A stretch of 25,428 bases of DNA from the NCBI GenBank assembly GCA_900542195.1, contig UQNA01000042.1:1-25428 (forward strand), written 5' to 3'. The notes beneath the pieces were generated by a model, which saw nothing but the letters and a program-made list of their open reading frames with translations, searched no databases and had not been told where the DNA came from. The stretch comes from an uncultured Sutterella sp. GTDB lineage: Bacteria; Pseudomonadota; Gammaproteobacteria; Burkholderiales; Burkholderiaceae_F. Each line of letters starts with the position of its first letter. The first letter of the stretch is position 1. Of the stretch, positions 7,003-13,801 are shown piece by piece. The position numbers and the translations under genes were made by a program.

Positions 7003-7938
7003 TTACTGCTGTTTTACAAAAGCGCTTTGAGCCAGCAGGGCAAAGAAAGGCTGGGCTTTCTGCATGGCTTCCTGAAGCTGCACCTCGGTTTGTCCTGACT
7101 TCTTGGTGATTTCGGCGGCTAACAAAATTGTTTTGCCTTCGAGAGGAACGGCATAGTAGGTCACGGCGTTTTTAGACTCAGAAGTGACAGGGTACTCCAG
7201 ATATTTAATCTGAGAATTTTCCAGTTTCTTTGCTGTGGTACCCGGCTTGTCTTTTTCCAAACCAGCCATAATGCTGTCAACGGTTGCACCCTCCGGAGTG
7301 CTGATCAGAGAGACGGCGTATGGACCGTCGCCGGACTCGCTTCTCCATGTCATCAATGTTGTGCCGTTAGCATTCAGATCTTGGCTGACATCCCAAGAAA
7401 TCGGAAGCTGGATAGTCAAAGGTGCTTCAAGTCCTTTAACTTGGACATTGACCATCTTGCGGTAACCGGCCTGCCATTCGTCCATCGGGTTTGGATAACG
7501 CATGGACAGAAGATAGGGGACGAGCGGATCGATTACTTTTTCTTCGGTGCCTGCCTTGAAATTGTTAATCCAAGCTTCGGCCTTATCCATTCTTTCTTTA
7601 CTGAAAGTATCGTTCATCCATTTGGTGACTTGGTCTTTGGCTTCGCCGCCTTTTTCAACTCCCTGCTGCCACTTTTCTTTAAATTGGTCTTTGATGCCGG
7701 GCCACTTCTCTTTCAATTCCTGAGAGTACTTGTCTACTTCTCCCGGAGTTTTATCTGCCCAATTCTTGACGGTATCCGTTATGGAATCAAAGAAAGAGGT
7801 TGCTTTCTGACCGAAGCTTTCTGTAGCAGGAGCATTTTGGACTGCTGCCGGCGCATCGGAAGCGGTTTGGGCCTGAACTGAAGAAAGTGCAGCGGCTGCA
7901 AGCACTGCAAGCACTGCAAGCAAAGTCTTCTGATACAT
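7003..7938 (-). CDS. Secreted or periplasmic protein of unknown function
   Basis: A 311-residue protein with a Sec signal peptide: MYQK, then a hydrophobic core of L, A and V, with probable cleavage after residue 23 (SVQA/QT). There is no lipobox cysteine. Residues about 45-125 are charged and rich in K, E, D and W with helical spacing (KEKWPGIKDQFKEKW and similar), like an amphipathic helical segment. Residues about 140-311 look like a compact alpha/beta domain of unknown family. I do not recognise the protein. The ATG at 7938 has AGGAAA 8 bases upstream. It is divergent from the gene at 8056 and is followed by the terminator at 6910-6936. Confidence 0.75.
   Translation of the reverse strand: MYQKTLLAVLAVLAAAALSSVQAQTASDAPAAVQNAPATESFGQKATSFFDSITDTVKNWADKTPGEVDKYSQELKEKWPGIKDQFKEKWQQGVEKGGEAKDQVTKWMNDTFSKERMDKAEAWINNFKAGTEEKVIDPLVPYLLSMRYPNPMDEWQAGYRKMVNVQVKGLEAPLTIQLPISWDVSQDLNANGTTLMTWRSESGDGPYAVSLISTPEGATVDSIMAGLEKDKPGTTAKKLENSQIKYLEYPVTSESKNAVTYYAVPLEGKTILLAAEITKKSGQTEVQLQEAMQKAQPFFALLAQSAFVKQQ
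7897..7923 (-). repeat. Three in-frame copies of a 9-base repeat in a signal peptide
   Basis: On the plus strand the unit TGCAAGCAC occurs at 7897-7905 and 7906-7914, with a third copy differing in its last base at 7915-7923. On the coding strand each unit encodes a Leu-Ala-Val-type step in the hydrophobic core of the signal peptide. The unit is a multiple of three, so slippage would lengthen or shorten the core without a frameshift. Confidence 0.75.
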
Positions 7939-8055
7939 AATAAAATTTCCTTTTTATTAATCGGATAAGAGAAGAGTACACGTTCTTAGCTGAAGCTTGG
8001 AAGTTCGACTCTCAAAAAGAACACTCCGAATCGTTTTTTGTTAAAGGTCTTTTCA

Positions 8056-8478
8056 ATGGTTTTCCGCTGGCAAATTTGGTTTTTAATTTCTTTCCTGGCC
8101 GTGGCCTCCTGGAGTTTGTACAACTCTATGAATTCTTACGGAGAAGGAGAAGAACTGGGGAAAACCAACTGGGAATATGCCATCAAACAAGACTTACCGT
8201 CCTTGGAAGCTTTCTGTCAGAAAAAAGGTTTAACCTCAACCGCAAAAGAGCCTGCTGTATATAGCTCAGCGCCTTTTTCCGATGAAAATCCTTTGTTTTG
8301 TTCTCCGACTTTAGAGCAAGCAAAAGCTTCTTACGGACTGTTTGTTCAAACTCAAGCAAGAAAAGCCAGCATTCGGCTGACTTTTCAATTTATCGGCTGC
8401 TGGATAGCCATTCTTCTTATCTGTTTCTGTGCGATGAAGTTCATCAACAGAAATCAGAAAAAGAAGGAATCTAATTAA
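8056..8478 (+). CDS. Small membrane protein with two helices, unknown function
   Basis: A 140-residue protein starting at the ATG at 8056, which has AAAGG 8 bases upstream; a TTG at 8038 in the same frame is less likely. One membrane helix lies near the N-terminus (IWFLISFLAVASWSLY) and another near the C-terminus (FIGCWIAILLICFCAM), followed by a basic tail (NRNQKKKESN). The 75 or so residues between the helices are polar with three cysteines and probably lie in the periplasm. I do not recognise the family. The stop overlaps the end of thiE, on the other strand, by 4 bases. Confidence 0.65.
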   Translation: MVFRWQIWFLISFLAVASWSLYNSMNSYGEGEELGKTNWEYAIKQDLPSLEAFCQKKGLTSTAKEPAVYSSAPFSDENPLFCSPTLEQAKASYGLFVQTQARKASIRLTFQFIGCWIAILLICFCAMKFINRNQKKKESN

Positions 8479-9110
8479 TTACCATCTCGGATTTCTTCTC
8501 GAAGTTTTTTAGCAGCTTCGTAGGGAGAGGCTGCTCCGCAGATGGCAGAGACGACAGCAATACCGTCTACGCCGGTCAGCATCGTCTCTTTGGCGTTAGA
8601 TGAGTTAATTCCGCCGATAGCCACCACCGGTAAGGAAGTTTGCTTCTTGAGTGCCTTGAGCTCTTGGAGCCCGATAGCTTTGCCGGCGTCCTTTTTAGTG
8701 GCCGTTGCAAAAACCGGACCAATGCCCAAATAATCAACATCCTCAGTGACCGTCTGCATTTCTTCTTGGCTGCCGACGGAAAGACCGATGATGACATTTT
8801 TTCCCATCAGCCTTCTGACTTCATCCACGGGCAAATCTGCTTGCCCTACATGAACACCGTCAGCTCGGCAAATTAAAGCGATATCGAGATGGTCGTCAAT
8901 GATTAAAGGCACACCTGTTCCGCAAAGGGCCTTCTTTAACAGAAGAGCGGCATCAAGCTGTTTGCGTTTTTTCCATTCAGGGGCACGCAGCTGGACAACG
9001 GTGGCCCCGCCACGAACAGCCTCTAAGGCGGTTTCAACCATCTGTTCCGGTGTCGGACACAGATTAGCGTCCAAAACCAGATATAAAGACAGATCGATTG
9101 GATTAGGCAT
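8475..9110 (-). CDS. thiE: Thiamine-phosphate synthase
   Basis: Couples hydroxymethylpyrimidine diphosphate with hydroxyethylthiazole phosphate to make thiamine monophosphate. It has 211 residues forming a TIM barrel. Visible signatures are VQLRAPEWKKR (strand with the diphosphate-binding Q and R), LIIDDHLDIAL, DGVHVGQADLP, YLGIGPVFATATKKDA and VVAIGGINSSN. The start overlaps the end of thiM by 8 bases, so ThiM hands its product to an enzyme made from the same message. No thiD or thiamine synthesis gene is adjacent. Confidence 0.95.
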   Translation of the reverse strand: MPNPIDLSLYLVLDANLCPTPEQMVETALEAVRGGATVVQLRAPEWKKRKQLDAALLLKKALCGTGVPLIIDDHLDIALICRADGVHVGQADLPVDEVRRLMGKNVIIGLSVGSQEEMQTVTEDVDYLGIGPVFATATKKDAGKAIGLQELKALKKQTSLPVVAIGGINSSNAKETMLTGVDGIAVVSAICGAASPYEAAKKLREEIRDGN

Positions 9111-9897
9111 TAAAGTCTTCCGGTTTCAAGTTGTATAGGGCATCCAAGTAGGCGACATGGAAGGAGCCGGGGCCTTTGGAGTCAGCGGCGGCTTTTTCGG
9201 AGGCCTTTTTAACATAGGCGCAGCAGGCGGCTGCAGCTTCAAGTTTGTTATCCGTGCTGCTGATAAAAGCGGCAATTAAAGTGGACAAAGAGCATCCTGT
9301 TCCGACAACCTTCGTAATTAAGGGGTTCCCGCCTTCAGCTGAATAGGTGGTCGTGCCGTCCGTGATGTAATCTGTCTGACCGGTGACGACCACGATAGAA
9401 GAATAGTGTTCGGCCAGTTCAACGGCTGCCTGTACGGCAGAATCGGAAGAGTCAGTACTGTCTACGCCTTTTCCGCCGGATCCTTGACCTGCAAGGAATT
9501 TGATTTCAGAGGCGTTTCCGCGAATGACGTCAGGACCGGTTCTCATCAATTCAAAGATGATCTTGTCACGCCAAACGAGGGACCCCGCGGCTACCGGATC
9601 CAAGACCCATGGTTTTCCTAACTCTCTGGCTTTTCGGGCGGCGGCTTTCATGATTTGGACTCGCATTGAAAACGGCGTTCCGACATTAATGGACAGACCA
9701 TCGCAGATGCCGACAAAGTCTTCTGCCTCGCCTTCTCCGACAACCATGGCAGGAGAAGCGCCCGCAGCTAACAAAACATTTGCGGTAATTTCTTGGACCA
9801 CTTCATTGGTCACACAATGAATCAAAGGATTCTTTCTTCTAAGGAGACTCAAATATTCAGCTACTGAAGAGCCGGGGATGAACTGGACAGCGGTCAT
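9103..9897 (-). CDS. thiM: Hydroxyethylthiazole kinase
   Basis: Phosphorylates salvaged thiazole alcohol for ThiE. It has 264 residues, a ribokinase-like fold, full length. Motifs are PLIHCVTNEVVQE near the N-terminus, LDPVAAG in the middle, the substrate region GNASEI, and the ATP and catalytic site GTGCSLS. The start at 9897 has no recognisable Shine-Dalgarno sequence (the preceding bases are CTGCTAAAAGTA) and there is no better internal ATG before the conserved core. No TPP riboswitch consensus (CTGAGA, or the ACCTGAT...GG region) is visible in the 100 bases upstream, although thiM is often controlled that way. Confidence 0.95.
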   Translation of the reverse strand: MTAVQFIPGSSVAEYLSLLRRKNPLIHCVTNEVVQEITANVLLAAGASPAMVVGEGEAEDFVGICDGLSINVGTPFSMRVQIMKAAARKARELGKPWVLDPVAAGSLVWRDKIIFELMRTGPDVIRGNASEIKFLAGQGSGGKGVDSTDSSDSAVQAAVELAEHYSSIVVVTGQTDYITDGTTTYSAEGGNPLITKVVGTGCSLSTLIAAFISSTDNKLEAAAACCAYVKKASEKAAADSKGPGSFHVAYLDALYNLKPEDFNA

Positions 9898-9920
9898 TAC
9901 TTTTAGCAGAGTAAATAATA

Positions 9921-9979
9921 AAGCACCTAGTTTAAGGCTAAGTTTTTAAGAAAAAACGAAACCCGGCAACCAGGTGCTC
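9921..9979 (-). repeat. Imperfect inverted repeat in the thiM leader
   Basis: In minus-strand RNA, GAGCACCUGGUU (from 9979-9968) can pair over 12 bases, with two G-U pairs, with AACUAGGUGCUU (from 9932-9921). The loop is 35 bases. The 5' arm overlaps the 5' arm of the terminator hairpin at 9951-9975, so the two folds exclude each other. This could be a regulated leader or two overlapping transcript ends. Confidence 0.5.
9951..9975 (-). terminator. Intrinsic terminator after the TauE/SafE gene
   Basis: On the minus strand ACCTGG and CCGGGT pair over 6 bases (one G-T pair) around a 3-base loop, followed by TTCGTTTTTT. It lies 22 bases after the permease stop and 53 bases before the thiM ATG. 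It probably ends the permease transcript and may also sit in a thiM leader. Confidence 0.65.
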
Positions 9980-9997
9980 AAATAGACAGAAAAACTT

Positions 9998-10813
9998 TTA
10001 CCAGGCCAAATAGGCTTGTCTGAGCATATAAACGCAAAGGCAGCAGAGCAGGCAGGCAAAGCATTTTTTGAGAGGCTTCACATCGATAGAGTGGGCGACC
10101 TTTGCTCCGAGGGGAGCAAAAAGGACACTTGGAATAGCCAAAGCGAATAAAGCCGGGATGCAGATATAGCCAATGTCAACAGGCCATTGCGGGAGTCCCT
10201 GGACGTTCCATCCGCTGATGATGTAGCCCATGGTACCGAATAAAGCGATTGGGAATCCTAAAGCGGCGCTGGTTGCCACAGCATTGTGCATTTTGACATT
10301 GCACCAAATCATCCAGGGGACAGAAATGAAGCCGCCGCCGGCGCCCACTAAGGCCGAAAGGATACCGATAATGGTACCGACAAATATGCGGCCGATATTT
10401 CCGGGGAGTTCTCTGTCAGCTTTCGGGCGCTTATTCATGAACATCTTGAAAGCAGAAAAACCAACGAAACAGCTGAAAATCAAAGAGATCCAAAATGTAG
10501 AAAGCAGGCTGGCAATTTGCGCTCCAAGGAGAGCGCCGAGCAAAATTCCCGGTGCAACGGAGGCGACTACATTCCAAAGAACAGCTCCTCTTTTATGATG
10601 AGCTCTAACTGAGGAAAGGGAAGTAAAAGTGATGGTTGCCAAGGAAGTGGCGATGGCAACATGAACAATATGATCTTGGGGAATGAGCGAAGCAGGGATG
10701 AGCATGATCAGGAAAGGCGTCATAATCATTCCGCCGCCGATTCCTAAAAGGCCTGCTAAAAATCCGGTGCAGCATCCTAGTGCAGCGAGGAGCGCAATTG
10801 TTTGTAATTCCAC
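9998..10813 (-). CDS. TauE/SafE-family (DUF81) permease, candidate malonate carrier
   Basis: An inner-membrane protein of about eight helices with the two glycine-rich repeats of the TauE/SafE family: LLGIGGGMIMTPF near residue 25 and VGAGGGFISVPWMI near residue 155. Family members move sulfite, sulfonates or small organic anions. I chose the GTG at 10813 (271 residues) because AGAGG lies 6 bases upstream and the protein then begins at its first conserved helix. An ATG at 10921 in the same frame would add 36 residues unlike the family start. It is divergent from the LysR gene of the malonate locus, and no MdcF or MadLM carrier is present, so malonate uptake is a reasonable inference, not shown. 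Confidence 0.85.
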   Translation of the reverse strand: MELQTIALLAALGCCTGFLAGLLGIGGGMIMTPFLIMLIPASLIPQDHIVHVAIATSLATITFTSLSSVRAHHKRGAVLWNVVASVAPGILLGALLGAQIASLLSTFWISLIFSCFVGFSAFKMFMNKRPKADRELPGNIGRIFVGTIIGILSALVGAGGGFISVPWMIWCNVKMHNAVATSAALGFPIALFGTMGYIISGWNVQGLPQWPVDIGYICIPALFALAIPSVLFAPLGAKVAHSIDVKPLKKCFACLLCCLCVYMLRQAYLAW

Positions 10814-11076
10814 TTGAACCTCTTTTCTTGTGTAACTTGTGTCTTGGGAAAGTTTTAGTAATAGAAAACAAATCAGGAATATAACGCTTAGATACCGATG
10901 ATTACGGGACTGAAAGGACAAGATTCGGGAAAAATCGGATTTTCTCTTTGCCTTCGAAGTGCTATCACCTCTTCTTGGAGCGGGTGAATTTTTGAAAAAT
11001 CAGGAACTCGAAACCGGCTTTTTGTTGTGCAGGGATGCCAGCGCAGGTTTGCGATCGATAAATTTGGAAGGTAAAG
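10814..11076. promoter_or_regulatory. Divergent control region between the permease and LysR genes, with two palindromes
   Basis: The 263 bases between the permease GTG and the LysR ATG should hold both promoters. Two odd-centred palindromes stand out: AAAATC-G-GATTTT at 10931-10943 and ATTTTT-G-AAAAAT at 10988-11000, both AT-rich and 57 bases apart centre to centre. LysR regulators usually bind such dyads upstream of their own gene and its divergent partner. Neither fits the strict T-N11-A pattern exactly, and I cannot place -10 and -35 boxes with confidence. Confidence 0.4.
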
Positions 11077-12027
11077 ATGGATAAAGACTACTTTGAAGGA
11101 TTTCGGCTAAACGAAGAAATTACCTTAAGGAAGATAGAAATCTTTTTGTCTTTCATGGAGACAGGTAATTTGGGTAAAACAGCTGAAGCTTTAAATATGA
11201 GTTCGGTCAGTATTCATCGTGCACTTCATTCTCTGGAAGACGGTTTGGGCTGTCCTCTGTTTTCTCACCGCGGGCGACTCCTGCGTCCTTTGGAGACGGC
11301 CAAGCTTTTTCAATCTCATTGCCAAGAAGTCATCGATCATTTGACCCATGCGGTTGAACTCACAAAAATTGCGGGCGGCGTCGGCAGTCCCTTGGTGAAA
11401 GTAGGCACTTTATATTCTCTTACTATCCGTACACTTCCGCATTTGATTAATGCTTCGAAACTGCGCCGCCCGGGAATTGAATTCGAATTAACAATGGGTT
11501 CAAATGAGAAGTTATTGTCTAAGCTTGACAGAAACGAGCTTGACCTCATTGTCATTGCTTTAGATGAGCAAAGTGATTTGCCAAGCCATTTTGAAATCCT
11601 GCCCCTCTTTGTTGACGAACTTTTTCTCGCCACTCCCGCCTGGATGAAAATCCACACTCAAGAGGCTGTTCCTTTGTCTGCCTTTGAAAATGAGCGGTTT
11701 ATTACTTTGGCACCGGGCTTTGCTACCTATGAAGATTTTCGGCAGCTGTTTAAGAAGGCGGACATTGCTCCTAAACACATTACCGAAGTAAAGGATATCT
11801 TCTCTGCTTTGAGTTTAGTAAACGCAGGTGTCGGGGTTTCCATTCTGCCGGGAAGAATGGCTGCCGTTTATCCGGATACCGTTAAATTTATTCCTCTTCA
11901 GCCTCCATGCCGCAGAAGTCAATCCATCACAATGGTATTTAAGCGCAGCAGGCAGCATGAGCCGAATATTTTGGCACTCGTGGCTGAAGGAAGAATGTTT
12001 GCGCGGAGTCTAAGGAATAAAAAATAG
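11077..12027 (+). CDS. mdcR: LysR-family regulator of the malonate locus (MdcR-like)
   Basis: A transcription factor of 316 residues. The winged helix-turn-helix spans about residues 15-75 (TLRKIEIFLSFMETGNLGKTAEALNMS is the first part, then SIHRALHSLEDGLGCPLF). A periplasmic-binding-protein-like effector domain follows to the end. The helix-turn-helix wording is close to that of MdcR/malonate-utilisation regulators, and the gene lies between the permease and mdcHG. By family precedent it would activate the mdc genes in response to malonate or a derivative. The ATG at 11077 has AAGGT 6 bases upstream. It is convergent with mdcH, with only 2 bases between the ends. Confidence 0.85.
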   Translation: MDKDYFEGFRLNEEITLRKIEIFLSFMETGNLGKTAEALNMSSVSIHRALHSLEDGLGCPLFSHRGRLLRPLETAKLFQSHCQEVIDHLTHAVELTKIAGGVGSPLVKVGTLYSLTIRTLPHLINASKLRRPGIEFELTMGSNEKLLSKLDRNELDLIVIALDEQSDLPSHFEILPLFVDELFLATPAWMKIHTQEAVPLSAFENERFITLAPGFATYEDFRQLFKKADIAPKHITEVKDIFSALSLVNAGVGVSILPGRMAAVYPDTVKFIPLQPPCRRSQSITMVFKRSRQHEPNILALVAEGRMFARSLRNKK

Positions 12028-12029
12028 CT

Positions 12030-12932
12030 TTACTGCATGAATTCGAGCTGGTCGAAGATTTCTTCCATACCCATGGTTTGGGCACTGACGCATAAACTTT
12101 CCAAGAATGCTTTTTTAGTTAGTCCCGTCAACGTTTCTCCCGGAGGCATTTCAATTGCAACATTGCAGCCTCTTTGGAAAACACTGACCATGGCTTCATG
12201 CCATTGGGTTCTGCGGCACATATTAAAGAGAAGATCTTCTTTGAGTTTTGCCGGATCAAAAATCGCTCGGCCGGTAGAGCAGCTGATGTAAGTAATGCGG
12301 GGTCTGGACAACTCTACCTCCGAGAATTCTTCGGCAAGGGCGTTTGCGGCACCGTTAAGCAGTTCGCAGTGTGAGGGGACCGTAATCTTAATGCGAACAC
12401 ATTTGACCGCACCGGCTTTTAAGGCTGCCGCGGAGGCGTTGCTCATTTTTTCATCACTGCCTGCGATAACGATTTGATCTTCAGCGTTGTAATTGGCGAT
12501 GAAGCACCCGGCATCCGTACAAATTTGCTCAACCGTTCCTAAGGTCAATCCGACGACGGCAGTCAAACCGTATCCGGTGGGATAGGATTCCTGCATCAAG
12601 GTTCCTCTTCTATAAACCATTTTCAGCGCGGTTTGTATGGGAAATGCACCTGCTATCACAGCGGCGGGAAAGGCGCCGATGGACAGTCCTGCAGTAAAGG
12701 ACGGTTTTAGACCTTTTTGAATGAAGTCATTGGCCCAACTAACACCGCAAATAAGAAGGGCAGCTTGAACATTGGCATTGTGTTGGAGAGCATCTTCGGT
12801 CGTGAGGTCGTTTATGCTTTTGTTCAAGGTTCGGACGCAGAGGTCTTCATAGAAATCGCGGTTTGTAATCCCGTCTAGCATGCCGGGATATTGAGAGCCT
12901 TGACCTGGAAAAGAGAAGAGGATTTTACGCAT
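12030..12932 (-). CDS. mdcH: Malonyl-CoA:acyl-carrier transacylase of malonate decarboxylase (epsilon subunit)
   Basis: Transfers malonyl from malonyl-CoA to the prosthetic group of MdcC, starting the decarboxylation cycle. It has 300 residues in a FabD-like fold. The oxyanion region is FSFPGQGSQYPGM and the nucleophile is S84 in AGLSIGAF. A conserved histidine in the SHCELL context matches the acyltransferase catalytic histidine. It follows mdcG after 4 bases, with a GGTGA ribosome site that overlaps the mdcG stop. It is transcribed away from mdcA, unlike the usual single mdcA-H operon. Confidence 0.93.
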   Translation of the reverse strand: MRKILFSFPGQGSQYPGMLDGITNRDFYEDLCVRTLNKSINDLTTEDALQHNANVQAALLICGVSWANDFIQKGLKPSFTAGLSIGAFPAAVIAGAFPIQTALKMVYRRGTLMQESYPTGYGLTAVVGLTLGTVEQICTDAGCFIANYNAEDQIVIAGSDEKMSNASAAALKAGAVKCVRIKITVPSHCELLNGAANALAEEFSEVELSRPRITYISCSTGRAIFDPAKLKEDLLFNMCRRTQWHEAMVSVFQRGCNVAIEMPPGETLTGLTKKAFLESLCVSAQTMGMEEIFDQLEFMQ

Positions 12933-12936
12933 AAGA

Positions 12937-13557
12937 TCACCAAGGATTGTCGGTTAAGAGCGGACCGGTGTTTGTTTTAAGGAGAACCTTCTTCGTTCTC
13001 AGCCATTCTTTATAAGAGAATCCGCCTTTAGAAGTTTGAATCTGAATATCAAGTTGGAATTTGGGCGTCAGAATCCAAAATTTTAACGAAGCTAAACAGT
13101 TCATCTCTTCTTCATTATTGGCTCGGACAACTAAATCAATATCGCTTGTATCTCGAAAATATTGTTTTCCGACGGCTAAGGAAAAACCGAAAGAACCGGA
13201 AATTCCCCATCTCACTGAATTTTTTAAATTCTCATTTGTTTGAATAAATTCTGAGAAATCTTTTAAGTAGTCGAGTTGAGGAGATTTAAGCTCAGTCGTT
13301 AGAAGAAGTTCAACTGCATCTTCCGGAGAGAATTTCTTTAAGACATCCTGACTTGAAATAAAGCTGCCGTATCGCTGACTTCTCTTCGTTCCTCGGAAAC
13401 CGACGGGTATTTTTTCTAATGAGAAAGTGTCTCGTCTGACGACGCATGGAAGACCTTCTTTAATCGAATCTTGCGCCCAGGCAGGAGCTTCATCCGGCAG
13501 AAGAGTCTGCGGACGCAGAAAAAGAAGATCGTGCGGAAGAAAAGCTTTGAGGTTCAT
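12937..13557 (-). CDS. mdcG: Phosphoribosyl-dephospho-CoA transferase
   Basis: Attaches the 2'-(5''-triphosphoribosyl)-3'-dephospho-CoA made by MdcB to a serine of the carrier MdcC. It has 206 residues, normal length. The nucleotidyltransferase-type signature GSFGFSLAVG ... DTSDIDLVV carries the metal-binding D-x-D pair. The N-terminal HDLLFL motif is typical of MdcG. The start at 13557 faces mdcA across a 244-base control region; its own ribosome site is weak. It is the first gene of the mdcGH pair. Confidence 0.92.
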   Translation of the reverse strand: MNLKAFLPHDLLFLRPQTLLPDEAPAWAQDSIKEGLPCVVRRDTFSLEKIPVGFRGTKRSQRYGSFISSQDVLKKFSPEDAVELLLTTELKSPQLDYLKDFSEFIQTNENLKNSVRWGISGSFGFSLAVGKQYFRDTSDIDLVVRANNEEEMNCLASLKFWILTPKFQLDIQIQTSKGGFSYKEWLRTKKVLLKTNTGPLLTDNPW

Positions 13558-13801
13558 GCCATCAATGATAAAGGAGTCTGAGGAAACGGTCAGAGTTGAA
13601 AGAAAAAAAGTGAAACGGTCAAGAAAACAAAAAATAATCTGCTTAATACATTAAATACATATAGTTAAGATTAATTCAAAGAGCTTTGAATCAAAATTTT
13701 CATTAAATTAAAGGTAATGAAGTGACGTGAATACTTATTGAAAGAAGCCGGCTGAATTTTCATAATTTGGAGAAACAATCACATTCCCAAAGGAGCAATA
13801 A
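13558..13801. promoter_or_regulatory. Divergent mdcG/mdcA control region with a candidate operator
   Basis: This 244-base AT-rich region must contain the start signals for mdcGH and mdcABCDE. The best motif is an interrupted palindrome, ATTCAAAG-AG-CTTTGAAT (13674-13691), perfect over 8-base arms. Just upstream is an AT-rich direct repeat, TTAATACAT and TTAAATACAT (about 13643-13661). Either could be the MdcR site. The mdcA ribosome site GGAG lies 6 bases before its ATG at 13802. No -10/-35 pair is convincing. Confidence 0.5.

Noticed and set aside
7381..7881. Plus-strand frame of 166 codons inside the secreted-protein gene
   Set aside because: It is the reverse of a gene with a clear signal peptide and ribosome site; its F- and C-rich composition is typical of an antisense shadow.
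9898..9997. TPP riboswitch upstream of thiM
   Set aside because: The conserved CTGAGA and ACCTGAT...GG segments are absent on the coding strand, and the 100-base gap already contains the permease terminator.
10814..10921. N-terminal extension of the TauE/SafE permease from an ATG at 10921
   Set aside because: The extra 36 residues are unlike the family start, whereas the GTG at 10813 has an AGAGG site and begins at the first conserved helix. It is kept as an alternative only.
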